Origin: Cercis canadensis
Lineage: Eukaryota > Streptophyta > Magnoliopsida > Fabales > Fabaceae
NCBI GenBank assembly: GCA_003255065.1
Contig: QAOA01007503.1
Span: forward strand, 61,504-125,503
DNA: 64,000 bases
Direction of reading: 5' to 3'
The notes under the pieces are model-generated. The model searched no databases, was not told the DNA's origin, and saw only the letters and a list, made by a program, of their open reading frames with translations. This document shows, piece by piece, positions 22,556 to 34,024 of the stretch; position 1 is the stretch's first letter; each line of letters opens with the position of its first letter. The position numbers and the translations under genes are program-made.

Positions 22556-23691
22556 TCAACATTTGTAAATTGCAATCGGATAGTGACAAGTAGTTTCATC
22601 GCCATTCCTTAATATCTCCAAACGCTGCACGGAATCAATGAAGGATCTGCAAAACCATCATTAATAAGATGTTAAATTCTTTGGATTTGCTACTGTTTTC
22701 TTATAATAAACCTAAACTTTCTGTATTACTAGTTTTAATTCCCAAAGTAATTAATTCCACTCAAACATTAGTTATAAAGTAATCACCCAAATATATGAGT
22801 ATAAAATGTACATACCGCCACGGAACATCCCCAGCAAGTAGCCAATCCCCTTCTTCGTCTTGATAGGTGAGTGTATAACTTGCTCCTTCTTCATGAAAAT
22901 TTTGGTCTGCTCATACCAGCCATAGAAAAATTCATTAGACCTCATAGTCACAGACATCCACAAAAAATAAAGAAAAAAGAAAAGCGACAAAATATAGTGC
23001 CTTTTTCATTACTTACAATTGGCAAACATACTAATCAACGTATTTGTCAGAGTCTGATAAGAGTTATAGAGCCTCAAATCGATCTTCCTTCCTATTGCTA
23101 CCCCCTCCATCTTCACCTTGATGTATAAGGAGTTTGATCCTCTGCTTTTATTCTCTGCTGGCCCCCTATCATTTCTGATCTGGCCTCCATGATGCTGATG
23201 GAGATGGAGTTTCTTCTTCCTCCATGATTTAATGGGTGGCCAACCCACCACTTTATTTTTTTCTTCGTCATTCCTATATACAAAAGCAAAATTGATATTC
23301 TTTAATTGGTTTTGGGATTAATTCAAAAGCTAATAAGCAGCTTATGTATACTAGAAAGTAGAAATATCGCAAAATATTTGATCACACACCAACTTAGAAC
23401 TTACTTGTTTGTTGTGTCAGTGTTCCTGTTTTTCTTTCCATCGCGCTCATCTTCTTCATTTGGTTGTCCGCTCCATACCAGTAAAGAGTCTGAAGACACA
23501 GGTTTCAAAGAATGTCCAAAGGAATCTTGGAAGCTACGCTTGTTTTTGACATGCTTTTTGCTTTCCAAACGGCAACTTCGTGCCCATAATTCTGAACCCA
23601 CCATCTGTTTTGAGTCTAAGACATGGTTTGTTTGGTCGAATCCCTCAATTGGATTGTGGGTTGGGAGAGCCAGACTTAAGTGAAGCTCCAT
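22556..23691 (-). CDS. Aux/IAA transcriptional repressor, IAA29-like
   Basis: Four exons (23405-23691, 23017-23273, 22816-22906, 22556-22646) give 241 residues. Domain I: LHLSLAL at residues 3-9 (EAR, recruits TOPLESS). Domain II degron: [10 protein letters not shown] at 104-113, the site bound by TIR1/AFB with auxin. Domains III/IV form a PB1 fold from about 145 to 235, with the basic-face lysine at K148 ([19 protein letters not shown]) and the acidic OPCA motif at 198-208 ([11 protein letters not shown]). A histidine-rich stretch (LHLHQHH) follows the degron. The NEEDE segment before the degron and genomic position next to UGNT1 and GT14 match Arabidopsis IAA29 (At4g32280). Expected role: nuclear repression of ARF activators until auxin triggers degradation. 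Confidence 0.93.
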
Positions 23692-23739
23692 GTGGCACAA
23701 CAAGCTAATTAGGAGATACAACAGACGGCGGAGAAGATT

Positions 23740-23749
23740 TATATATAGG
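23740..23749 (-). promoter_or_regulatory. Candidate TATA box of Aux/IAA gene
   Basis: The minus strand reads CCTATATATAAAT about 50 bases upstream of the Aux/IAA ATG. This would give a very short leader, so the true promoter could lie further upstream. Motif evidence only. Confidence 0.45.
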
Positions 23750-23817
23750 GCAATTTTTTAAGCTAGATATGGAGTATAGCTCAAAGTGAATGGGATCATG
23801 CTATGCAACTTGTGAGT

Positions 23818-23855
23818 ATATATATACGTGTGTGTGTGTGCGCGCGCGCGCATGT
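23818..23855. repeat. Alternating purine-pyrimidine tract (TA/TG/CG)n
   Basis: A run of TA steps, then TG steps, then CG steps (GTGTGTGTGTGCGCGCGCGC) lies 130-165 bases upstream of the Aux/IAA start codon. Such tracts favour Z-DNA and are length-variable. Confidence 0.85.
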
Positions 23856-24743
23856 GTGAATTAGAGAGAGAAATGAAAAGGACTAATGTCTTGTGAATTA
23901 GAGAAAGTTAAAGACAGCATGGAAGTTGGGTCGGCTAAAAGACTAGCATCATTATAAGCTAGTTGAGAAATGGGTACACCAACGTGCCACAGCCACTTTG
24001 CCCGCCTTCTTTTATTGGTCTCAATTTTCCTGCTCTCGCGTCCCCACCTACATCTCCTCTCTCTCTTTCTGTGTTTTTTCTTGGTTTATGCCACTTGTTT
24101 AATTTTATAAGCAACTGTCCTATTCATTAACACTATAATTTAGTTAAGATGATCATTTTCAAAAGACATTGAGCGTTGAGTTCATTAACTGTAGGAAGAA
24201 TCTAATCTTGTAATGAATACTTAAGTTGAAAGATGACAACCCCCGCCTTAGCGATAAACAGATAAAAGGACAGAAAGATAAGCACATATAAAGATACTTG
24301 ATATGTATTAAATTGCAAAAACTTGTACCTTGATTGATCACCTACTTTTCTTCCCTTAGTTTCCACGCAATCCCTATATAGCCAATCACTTGAAAAAAAC
24401 AGATATAAGCTTGTGTCAGCACTTACCATTCAATCATGATGAACAGAACTTGTATCAAACACTCGATCTGCAAACAAGTTATGCTCTTCTTGATCCTGAA
24501 CCTCCAATAAACAAAACCCAAATCAACATGATGAGGCTAGTTAATTATCAAGAGCTGGCTTCCAGAAATAGTAGTTCATGCACCTGTTGATTTTGTTTGC
24601 TATAATACCTCCAATATGTCGGCAGATACCCGTCAAACATATCATGATTTTAGAACCCAGAATTACCATAAATCTAATTATGGGCATAAAAAAATTGGTA
24701 CTTAATCTCATACAATTTAAGATAATAATAATTAAAAAATAAT

Positions 24744-25053
24744 GATTCTGTGTGTCGGGTTTGGTTGTGAATTCGAAAATGCTCCATAGATGGGGGAACT
24801 TGAAGGAGATGAGAAGTGAAAGTGAATGTGGTGTGCTATGCCAGACAAAGCAACCAACAAGATATTGTACAGTAGGTAAGTGTAGGGAAGGCAATCTTGA
24901 TTCTGTGTGTCGGGTTTGGTTGTGAATTCGAAAATGCTCCATAGATGGGGGAACTTGAAGGAGATGAGAAGTGAAAGTGAATGTGGTGTGCTATGCCAGA
25001 CAAAGCAACCAACAAGATATCGTACAGTAGGTAAGTGTAGGGAAGGCAATCTT
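24744..25053. repeat. Near-perfect tandem duplication, 155-bp unit
   Basis: Units 24744-24898 and 24899-25053 start GATTCTGTGTGTCGGGTTTG. The one difference I saw is GATATTGTAC against GATATCGTAC. There is no N between them, so this is probably a real, recent duplication. Confidence 0.9.
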
Positions 25054-27463
25054 CCACAAGGGAGTGACGAGTGCTGGTCCAGAGCATAGCAATAGGGAAA
25101 CCCACGTGGTGTTGCAGATGGGCAACATTATGGTATTTCCCTGAACCCCGCACGGCCATTGTGTTTCCAGAACCAATTCTATGAAGGGTCTCATCTCATC
25201 TGTGTCACGCTCGTGCGCGCGGTGGGTGTTGCAAATGCAAACTCAACTTGTAGGACCCAATTTCTGATTCGTTGCTGCCTCTTTAGCCGGCACTCATTAC
25301 TGCTCCCACGCCGTACAACTCATTCATTCTCAATTCTCAAACATTGCTCTGCTCACTGAAATTACTTGGAAATTGGAATTACCATCAATTTTACTGCTGA
25401 AACAAATGCATGTGATCCAAGGCTTTCACAAGCTGGAAAAAGTAGATGTCCTTGTTTTTGAAGAAGGTCCCTCTCAAGAAACCGATTTGCATCCAAGCAC
25501 TAATACTTGATAAAGGAAAAAGCTTTGGTTCCAGGCCAAGAAAGACCTCTGGCCCATTATTTCTTCAGCTCAAAGTGCTTGTTAATTTATGTTACACGTC
25601 CTTATCGCTCCAACCATATCGATATATACGCAATTTATTTCTTATGCAAGTACATTTTATGGGTCATTTTGGTTATTGCTCATTGCTACGGCCTCATAAC
25701 TGGGCCTTCAATTTTCTTAGCTAGTCAATTAGCAGTTAATAGTCTGATAATGTGAAAACCCAAACATCACCAAAAGCTTGCCTCTGAAACCTCTTTTAAT
25801 AGTCAAGCAAAATGGACTAGGTAAAAGTTAATTTGTTTCCGTATTCAGATAGTAATTATTGTGTTCAAATCGTGATTACTTGGTTTAATTTCTCATCTTT
25901 ATTTCTATCAGGGGACAAATCAAAAACATTTTTAATCTTTGTTTTACGTGTTGTCTAAGTAAACCGCTACAATAGTTTGGCATCATTTTTCCTCTCCTAT
26001 TATTGCAAGTGGGAATGTTTTTCACTGCTTTAGATAAGGTCAAATTACAGGGGAAAAAAGAGTGACAAGGAAAACCATCTTCTCTTTTATTTTAGCCCAA
26101 ACTAAAATTATCCTGTTCTTTTTGTTCTGGTACAGGAAATTGGCTCTCTCTTTAAAAAACAAAACATGTTCCCTCCTATTACTTTACCTCTTACTCTCGT
26201 AAGCCATTGGTAAAAAGTCCCAATGATTGTTAAAATTTTATTATTAGAATTATTGTTAAAATAACATGAACTTATGACCATAATCAATGGTCTTATCTCT
26301 TTATTTTATCTAACCCTTGAATTTTGACAACAATATAATTTATAGCAGATTTTCTCTTGTTAGCATCACTCATGGTGAAATCATGGAAGAGTCATTGTCC
26401 AGTGTCCACCGAACATAGCCGAAAACAAAAATAAAAGATTGAGGTCCCCTCATTTGCCGCAAGATGGACCTGGATTGGTGGCCCAAAACAAAAAGGGGCC
26501 GAAAACTTGGACTAGAAGCTCCACTAAGCCAGGGACTACAGGTCCAATATGTTTTGGCCATAAGAAATAAAAAAGAATATTTTTGGTCTTGATTACATGT
26601 TAAAGTGACTCATTCCATTTTGTTGTCTTTGACATCGCCCGTGTTTCCTATGACACACTCTTCCGGCCTACTATGACGACACTCTTAATTGATATCAACA
26701 AAATATTTATTATTGTTGAAATAATTTTCTTTTGGATTAACATAACTACTCCATCTCTACTACATAATCATTTGATAATTCCAATACCCTTCTATTAAAG
26801 GTCTTATCTTTGCAAGATCATAAAAGTAATAATGGTCCAAATATATAAATAAATATATTACGATATCTTAGTTTTTTAAAATATTTTTTAATGCTAAGAT
26901 ATAACTATATAAGATATCTAAATATGAGATATTTCGGGTATCTGTATTAAGTACAGGGCATATGAATATTCTTGAAGATTTTCATAAATAAACATATATA
27001 TGCGTTTAACATATCCTACAAAAATCTTAGAAATTTAAATTATAAACTTCTAATAACAACTTTTTATATTCAAAATGCGAAATCTATGATTATCATGTTT
27101 TTGATATTTTAATTATCACTCTAAATTCAAACTTATAATTCACAAACTCTTTATCATATTTTATGAAAATAAAAATATAATTAAATTCATGTTTGACACA
27201 TTGTTGGCACAGTTTAAAATTTATATAATTGACTTGATTTATATTTTTTTTTTGTAACAAATATTTCATAAAAATTATCTTAATAATGATCTAAATAATA
27301 TTAAATAATTTATTTATAATTAATTTCAACAAAATACTATAAAAAATAATTAAATTACAATTTATATTTAAATCAATCATAATTATTTATTTTATGTTTT
27401 TATAATTTTTGTATAAAAAATATTTTTTAAATATAAAATATTATTATCAAAAATTTTGCTTAT

Positions 27464-27471
27464 TATAAATA
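27464..27471 (+). promoter_or_regulatory. Candidate TATA box of UGNT1-like gene
   Basis: TATAAATA lies about 390 bases before the ATG, at the point where composition changes from very AT-rich to balanced, consistent with a leader of about 350 bases. Motif evidence only. Confidence 0.4.
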
Positions 27472-27855
27472 CATAAGATTTCCATAACTTTTCAGCAGTA
27501 AAATTGAAGACAAGAGTCACAAGACAACTCGACAAGACCATTCCAGTGCCGGTAGCTTCTGTAAGCGGCGTACACAGTGGGTGGTGTGCGGAGACACAGA
27601 GTTGACGAAGTCAAGTCAACTTCCGAGTTCCGAGTTCCGAGTCACGATTCAACTTTGAGTGTTTGGTTGGGTACATCGCCTCGCCGGCTTGCCCAGTGCA
27701 CCCTCCCTCCAAACATCGAATTTTCCTCTAGTCAGCCCCCCTTTTTTTATCAATACCCCAAGAATTAGCCAGAGAACTGCAACGAAATTACGAAAAGAAG
27801 CCTTTTTTGGGAACAGAGACAGAGCCAGGGCTGGGGCAGGAGAGAGAGCCGAGAA

Positions 27856-30800
27856 ATGTCTCTGAAACTGTCCGATTCATCGGAAAATCTGACACTGCCT
27901 GTGTCGGATCCTCCAAAGGACCAAGATGGTGAGAGGCTTTATAAGGCCGATGAGAAGCTCTTTAAAGGTTCCACCATGACCAAACGAGGAGCCTACGCCG
28001 CCATCTCTTACATGTCTTGTGCAGGTGCATCTATAGTGCTTATCAAAATCTATTTTTTATTTACCTCCTTTTTTTTTTTAGAATTGTATTTTTTGGGGAG
28101 TATCTGTAGTTAATTATTATTAATTAGCGATGAATATTTTACGGGTTTATCTCTGAGTCTGACTGTCAGTTTTTCACTGTCCCAATATTTAGAAGTTCTA
28201 TTTCTTGTCTACAATATCTCATGTTCTTATATGAAGAAATCCTCCAGATAAGGAAGATCTCCTTCACGTGTTAGATGAGTACCTAAATTGATTTAATGCT
28301 CCCTCAGTTGCTTTGATATTTATGTATCTCTTTCGGTCTAGCTTTTCTTTCTTTCAAAATGCTTAAATTCTTTGGTTTTGGCTAGAAATATAAGATATGA
28401 AAAGGATATAGAATTTGACTGCAGTTGGAAGGAGTGAAAAATGGAAAAGAGTAGTGCATCCTTGCGTGATTGGAAGAGCAAAGAGAATTGTTCCATTGCA
28501 CTTGTTTTTGTATCTCTTTCTTCTATGTATTCTTAAGTACAGTCAACTGTAAGGAATGTGATAGTAATATTCATAACTGGAGAGATATTTGCCTGAGTTT
28601 CTTTCATAAATGATTTAACTTTCCTGAGAGACCCATTTTGCACAAGGAATGCATTCTCTATGCATGGTCTTTAACCCTCCCCCTTTCTCTCTAGACCTTT
28701 TCGTTGGCATAAGTACATAATATTATATACGGAAAGGTGTACGCATCATGTTTAGGAAACAAGAGTCATGTCTTATTACTCCACACAAAACCTGAAGAAA
28801 ATATGTGATTGAAATCTCAAATACTTTAGAGTTTGCTTTTCTTTCCTTTTAGTTTCTCTATCTTCTTAATTTATCTTTTGGTGTAGTTGCTTCAATAGTG
28901 TGCGTTGTCCCATATGTACGGCTTTCCGTCTAGTCTAGGGAATGAATGCTGGTTTTTGCTCAGTTGCTCATTTGTCTCTACTTTTGTTTTGTAGTGCTCT
29001 TGGTGATGTTCAATAAGGCGGCTCTTTCCTCTTATAACTTCCCATCTGCAAATGTCATCACACTTCTTCAGGTTGATCTTTACTGAGGTTCTCTTTCTTT
29101 TTTCCTTTTCTCCCCCATCTTTAGATGAATGTATTCTCATTATTCTTTTAGGAAAGGTATGGCATTTCAAAATAATATAGGTCATTTATTTGTTTCAAAA
29201 GTAATTGGTAGTTATTATGTCTGTTTTTTTTCCCTTGGAGGTGTGCATTCTTAAAAATCTTCTCTTATAAACTATGTAAAGCATTAAAATGTCAACAATT
29301 ATGANGGGGGGGGTTTGGGACTCCTGCATTTTAAGGAGTTCAAATGATCAGGGTTGAATTATGAACAGTCTTAGAGTATAATGATGGGTTGTATTGTCTA
29401 GAATTTCCAATTTTATTTTGAACTTAAAAATAATTTGTTTAATGCACAAACTGATTTTGTTATTCTCATAATTCTAGCAAGTGAGGATAACAGCCTCCAA
29501 ACTTGTTTCATTAGGAATTTTGGGCATCACTTGCATAAAATTGTAATCAAAAGGACTTTCCCAATCTATTTTCTTAGAAGGAAGAACATGAAGGTCTTTC
29601 TCCTTGAGTCTAATCATTACAAGAATGTTTGTGTCGACCTCTTAGCCATTTAATAGAATGGTATCATAAGTGGTATGGTGCTGCTCCGAACTTGCATTAT
29701 CATCTTTTCTGTTCCTTTTTTTTTTCTCCCATTTTGGTCTTCTCTACCTTCTTCTCTTACTTCCTTTTCTCCTCCATTTCTTGATACTCTTCTATCAAGC
29801 AGAGTCTGTGTATTGTAAATTTGTGAGAGTTGAAGTTCTTACTAAGTAATCAGGGATTATTCAACTTACATAAAAAGCAAGAATGCTAGAGTTTGTCTCT
29901 CATTATGTCTAAGTTCTCTGATTTATACATTACTTTTAGCAATATAGAAGCTTTTTGTACACTTATATTGTGACACCATTTACAAGAAATGGTATTAACT
30001 GTAAAATGTTTTGGACTCTCTGCACAGTTCCTACACCTCTATTGCCCACTTTGGCCTTGCAATTTGTATACCAACGAATTGTTGTTTATATCCATTTGAT
30101 CTGTTTCTTTCTATTACAGATGGTGTGTTCATGTTGTTTTCTCTATGTATTGAGGCGCTGGAGAATAATTTCTTTCACAGCTGGTGAATCTTTGGTTATA
30201 TCTGATAACTCCCCAAAGTTTGTATCATTGAAGACTTTGAGGCTCACTTCTCCTCTGGCAGGAACTTATTTACTCTACATGGTATACCTATACTTTAATT
30301 TTTGTCTTTTAAAGGGGAAACTTTCAATAAAAAATCGTTTTGATTTCTTATTTTTTCTTCACTCCTGTATTTCTCCTTGAAAGCTAGTCACCATGGAGTC
30401 TGTTCGTGGGGTTAATGTTCCTATGTACACCACCCTTAGGAGGACCACAGTGGTATTCACAATGTTTGTGGAGTATATTCTGGTAGGGCAGAGGTATACA
30501 TCCTCTGTTATTTTCAGGTAAATAGCTATGTTGTCATTGCTTGATGAGTCCTGCAGTATCGTATATGTCATTTAAATGAATCTTTAGCTTGATATATCTG
30601 AAAATAGATAATATTAATGAATCTTTGTAACTCATTAAAGTTGTTCTTTCAATGAACATCTCCCTGATTCCTTCATTTAACTGAAATTTATAAGGTTGTT
30701 ATCAGTGTTGGCATGATTGTCTTTGGTGCATTTATTGCGGGAGCACGGGACTTGTCATTTGATGCTTATGGCTATGCTCTTGTTTTCATGTCGAACATCA

Positions 30801-32128
30801 CCACAGCAATATATCTTGCAACCATATCCCGTATTGGTTGTATTCTTATGCTCTTGCTCTCTAAAAGTGGAAATTTTATACCTTATTTTCTTTTTATTAG
30901 CCTGACATTCTCTTAATTATTTGGTAAAATATCTTTCTTTCAGGAAAAACCAGTGGCCTTAATAGCTTTGGCCTTATGTGGTGCAACGGTAAGCTGCTGG
31001 AATGTATCAGATTGCATATAAACTTTTTATCCTCTCTTGATAATAGGAACATGTGATTCATTTTTTTTAATATCTATTCCTGATTCAGTACTTCTCCTAT
31101 TGTATTATAGGTATCATGTGTGGACCAGTTTTGTTTATTTGGACACTAGTACGGGGTGACTTGAAGATGACAATCAATTTTCCTTATCTATTTTCACCTG
31201 GCTTTACTGTACGTTCTGCTTGCTAATACGAGTTTTTCTTCTTTGAATAAGTATTAATGTTTCATCTCTGGTTATTAGTACCCCAAAAATAGAAGTATTC
31301 ATCCTTGGAAAGCCGACTAGGAGGCTAGGACTTGGTTTATCAGTTTTTGTAATTTTCTACTGAGTCCTGGCTGGCTATATCTATTTTAGTACGTTTTAAC
31401 TTCAGCCTTGCAGGATTTATACTGTCCCTACCTAGGAAAAACGTATATCATTTTTCTATTATGGCAATTGTAACTACATTTCTGATCATCTGTGTCTCCA
31501 TACCTGTCTTCCTTTTAATTGATTTGCTTAAATGAGATGAGATTTGTGTACACATACATTTTGTACAACTCTTGTTGATAAAGTTGCCATTGCCTTCCAG
31601 CTAAAGTATTTAGCATCAGGTTTTAAACCCAGTTTCCTTCTTGTTTTGATGTTTATATATATATTTTTTTCCAGGTTGTTTTGCTTTTCTCCTGCATACT
31701 GGCTTTCTTCTTGAACTACAGTATTTTTCTGAATACAACTCTAAATTCGGCTGTCACACAGACAATTTGTGGTAATCTCAAGGTATGTTCACCATCTAGT
31801 TCTTCTTTTATCTGTGCAAAGTAAAGTATCCTATATATGTTCTGATTTTATGCATGGATTATAATTTGTTAAGTATCAATTTTTAGGATTTATTTACAAT
31901 TGGCCTAGGCTGGATAATTTTTGGCGGGCTACCATTTGACATTGTAAGTGGTCTTGTCCCAGTGGAACTGCTCTTCCTAGTTGGTGTAGTTTTTATTGTT
32001 ATGATCTCCTTTTCTATACCGTCATGATGGAATGTGCTATATTTTGGTTGCAGTGGAATGTAATTGGGCAACTTCTTGGTTTTTCTGGCTCTGCTTTATA
32101 TGCCTACTATAAGCTCGTCGGCAAATGA
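27856..32128 (+). CDS. Nucleotide-sugar transporter, UGNT1-like
   Basis: Ten exons join in frame to 351 residues: 27856-28024, 28995-29071, 30120-30281, 30384-30517, 30706-30836, 30944-30988, 31111-31208, 31675-31782, 31887-31943, 32054-32128. After a polar N-terminus of about 45 residues come roughly ten hydrophobic segments typical of the drug/metabolite transporter superfamily (NST/TPT family). Family-like stretches: LLVMFNKAALSSYNFPSANV, TMESVRGVNVPMYTTLRRTT, FGAFIAGARDLSFD, KTSGLNSFGLMWCNG, LNTTLNSAVTQTICGNLKDL, and the YYKLVGK end. Arabidopsis UGNT1 (At4g32272) carries UDP-GlcNAc into the ER/Golgi for N-glycans and glycosphingolipids; the same substrate is inferred here from similarity and gene order. 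Exon 5 start (30706) was chosen because the nearer acceptor at 30695 would create a stop. Confidence 0.88.
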
Positions 32129-33821
32129 CTTGATCTAGTGTATTATAGAAAAATGGAGAAGAATCTGAGTTGATCTCAGCGCTGTCAAAAATGAGATCTA
32201 GCTAATCTAAATCTTTTTAGAAATTCTGATTATTGGGGAGTTGCTGATCCAACATTTTGTGAAGGGAATCAACACCTCCTTCGGCTTTTCTGTATCTACA
32301 CAGCCATTGTACACCATGAATACTGTGCATACCTCTCTTTGGTATGACACTGCTTTGGGCCCTGTATTTTAATTGCAATGTCATGAGAAATTGTTTCCCA
32401 ACTTCACATCTAATTCATTTAATTTCCTTTTTCTTGCTTAGTTGGGGCTAAACAAGAGATAGTCTATCTCTTCCTATAGTCTATCCGTGTAATTTGTTTT
32501 GGGCAGTTTTCGAAAATAATAATAATAAAGAAGACAAAAAAAGAAAAGAAAATGCTCAAAATTGACACTAGTTTCAGTTTTACCAGTTAGCCTTAAATTG
32601 CATTGAAATCAAGTTGCTTAGCGCAATCATTTACACGAAGAAAGTCTATGTCTCCTAAAATACAAGTGGAAATGAAAGATGAGTATCAAGTTATTAGCTT
32701 GTTAAAGGAATAACATGACTACGTTAAGTAAAGAAAGAGTTCGTTTGTGTCTTCCAAAGGATCTAATTAAAAGTTGTTGCACTTTCGATCTGTTCTTGTT
32801 CAAGGACCCAAAAATGAAAATATAAAAAATTCCACAAAGTGATCCCTGGTTTTAGAAAAGAGTATCATCACCACCCGACAACTAATTAAAAATAAATATA
32901 GCATGTTGTTACACAACTCACATTTTAATTACCACTAAACCTATTTATATCTTGCCATATCACTTCCTAATCTGATGCAGCATTTTGTGACAAATGCTGT
33001 TTTCGGGGTGTCATTTGCTTTGCGTGTTATGCCTCTTCTGATGGATTTTTATCATTTATTTTGGCAAACAAAAAAAAGTAATCTTTTACTTGCACACATT
33101 TTATTATATTATTGCATACATTTCATAATTTTATCGTTTTATTTGTAATATTAGTAAATTAATCAACTAAAATTATATATGGTTATAAATAAAATTGAGA
33201 ATTAACTTAAAATAAATTAGAATTACAAATAATGATTTTTATATTTGTGTGTCCATCTTTAAATAATTAATTAATACATTTCAAATTAACAAAAAATTTC
33301 ACGTAATTAGATTTATTTTGTAATTTTTTTGAGATAGATTTTTCAAAGTAACATTTTTTTTACTGAAGTATTATTTCAAAACATTAGCAAACATGGTGAA
33401 AACATTTCAAAATTGATAATTCTAACATAAAGGTATATAATATTTTTATGACGTGATAGCATTAATAATTAATGATATTGAAATATTTAATCTTAACTGT
33501 TAAAAAATAAATAACCAAACTAATACTTTTACATCACCACTCATCTAATACTCATACGTCAAGAATGTATAGAAACCTCTTTTCAAAATATGTAATTTCA
33601 TTTTCAACATAGCGTCAAAAAATAGGGAGAAGGAGAAGATCAAAAGACACTGGAAAGGCCCAAAGAGATGCCCCAAAAAGAAAACAGAAAGGCCCAAAAA
33701 GGCAGTTGGCGGCGCGTGTAACCTTTTTTTCCCTCCCTTCTTTTCTGGAATCTGGACTACAGAGCCTAACCGTTTTCCACCCTCTCCAAACCCCAAATAT
33801 CCTCCGTTCAAAGCCGAAGCA

Positions 33822-33839
33822 ATCTCTCTCTCTCTCTCT
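33822..33839. repeat. (CT)n microsatellite in leader
   Basis: An uninterrupted CT run about 190 bases upstream of the ubiquitin-like start codon. Pyrimidine-rich leaders of this kind are common in plant genes. Confidence 0.8.
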
Positions 33840-33888
33840 TTTCGTGTGGAATCTCTCCGACACAAGCTCCATTCACAGTCTAAAAGCC

Positions 33889-33897
33889 AAACCCTAA
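33889..33897 (+). promoter_or_regulatory. Telo-box AAACCCTAA
   Basis: The exact plant telo-box motif lies 128 bases upstream of the ubiquitin-like ATG, close to the CT-rich stretch. Telo-boxes are frequent near transcription starts of housekeeping and translation-related plant genes. Functional use here is inferred. Confidence 0.5.
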
Positions 33898-34024
33898 ACT
33901 CCATTTACGCAATGCGTGTTTTCTGCGCCAAGAATCTTTCTATTCATTCATCACCCTTGTATAAGATCATGGGTTGAATCGCTTAACGACGCAATTGAGC
34001 CTAGGATTTGGGCTATTGAGAGCT

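Larger units (their letters stand above)
23692..27855. other. Divergent intergenic region, Aux/IAA to UGNT1-like
   Basis: 4.2 kb separating divergent genes. It contains the Aux/IAA promoter, a 155-bp tandem duplication (24744-25053) in a GC-richer stretch (24740-25330) with no recognisable gene, then AT-rich DNA (25800-27480) and the 5' leader of the transporter gene. Reading frames in the duplicated stretch merely run through the repeat. Confidence 0.55.
32129..34024. other. Intergenic region, transporter to ubiquitin-like gene
   Basis: This contains the transporter 3' UTR, AT-rich DNA (32860-33540), then a GC-richer promoter/leader with a CT microsatellite and a telo-box. No other gene was supported. 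Confidence 0.6.

Noticed and set aside
24541..25194. Overlapping open frames across the 155-bp tandem duplication
   Set aside because: They repeat the same peptide because of the duplication, resemble no known protein and lack splice or promoter context.
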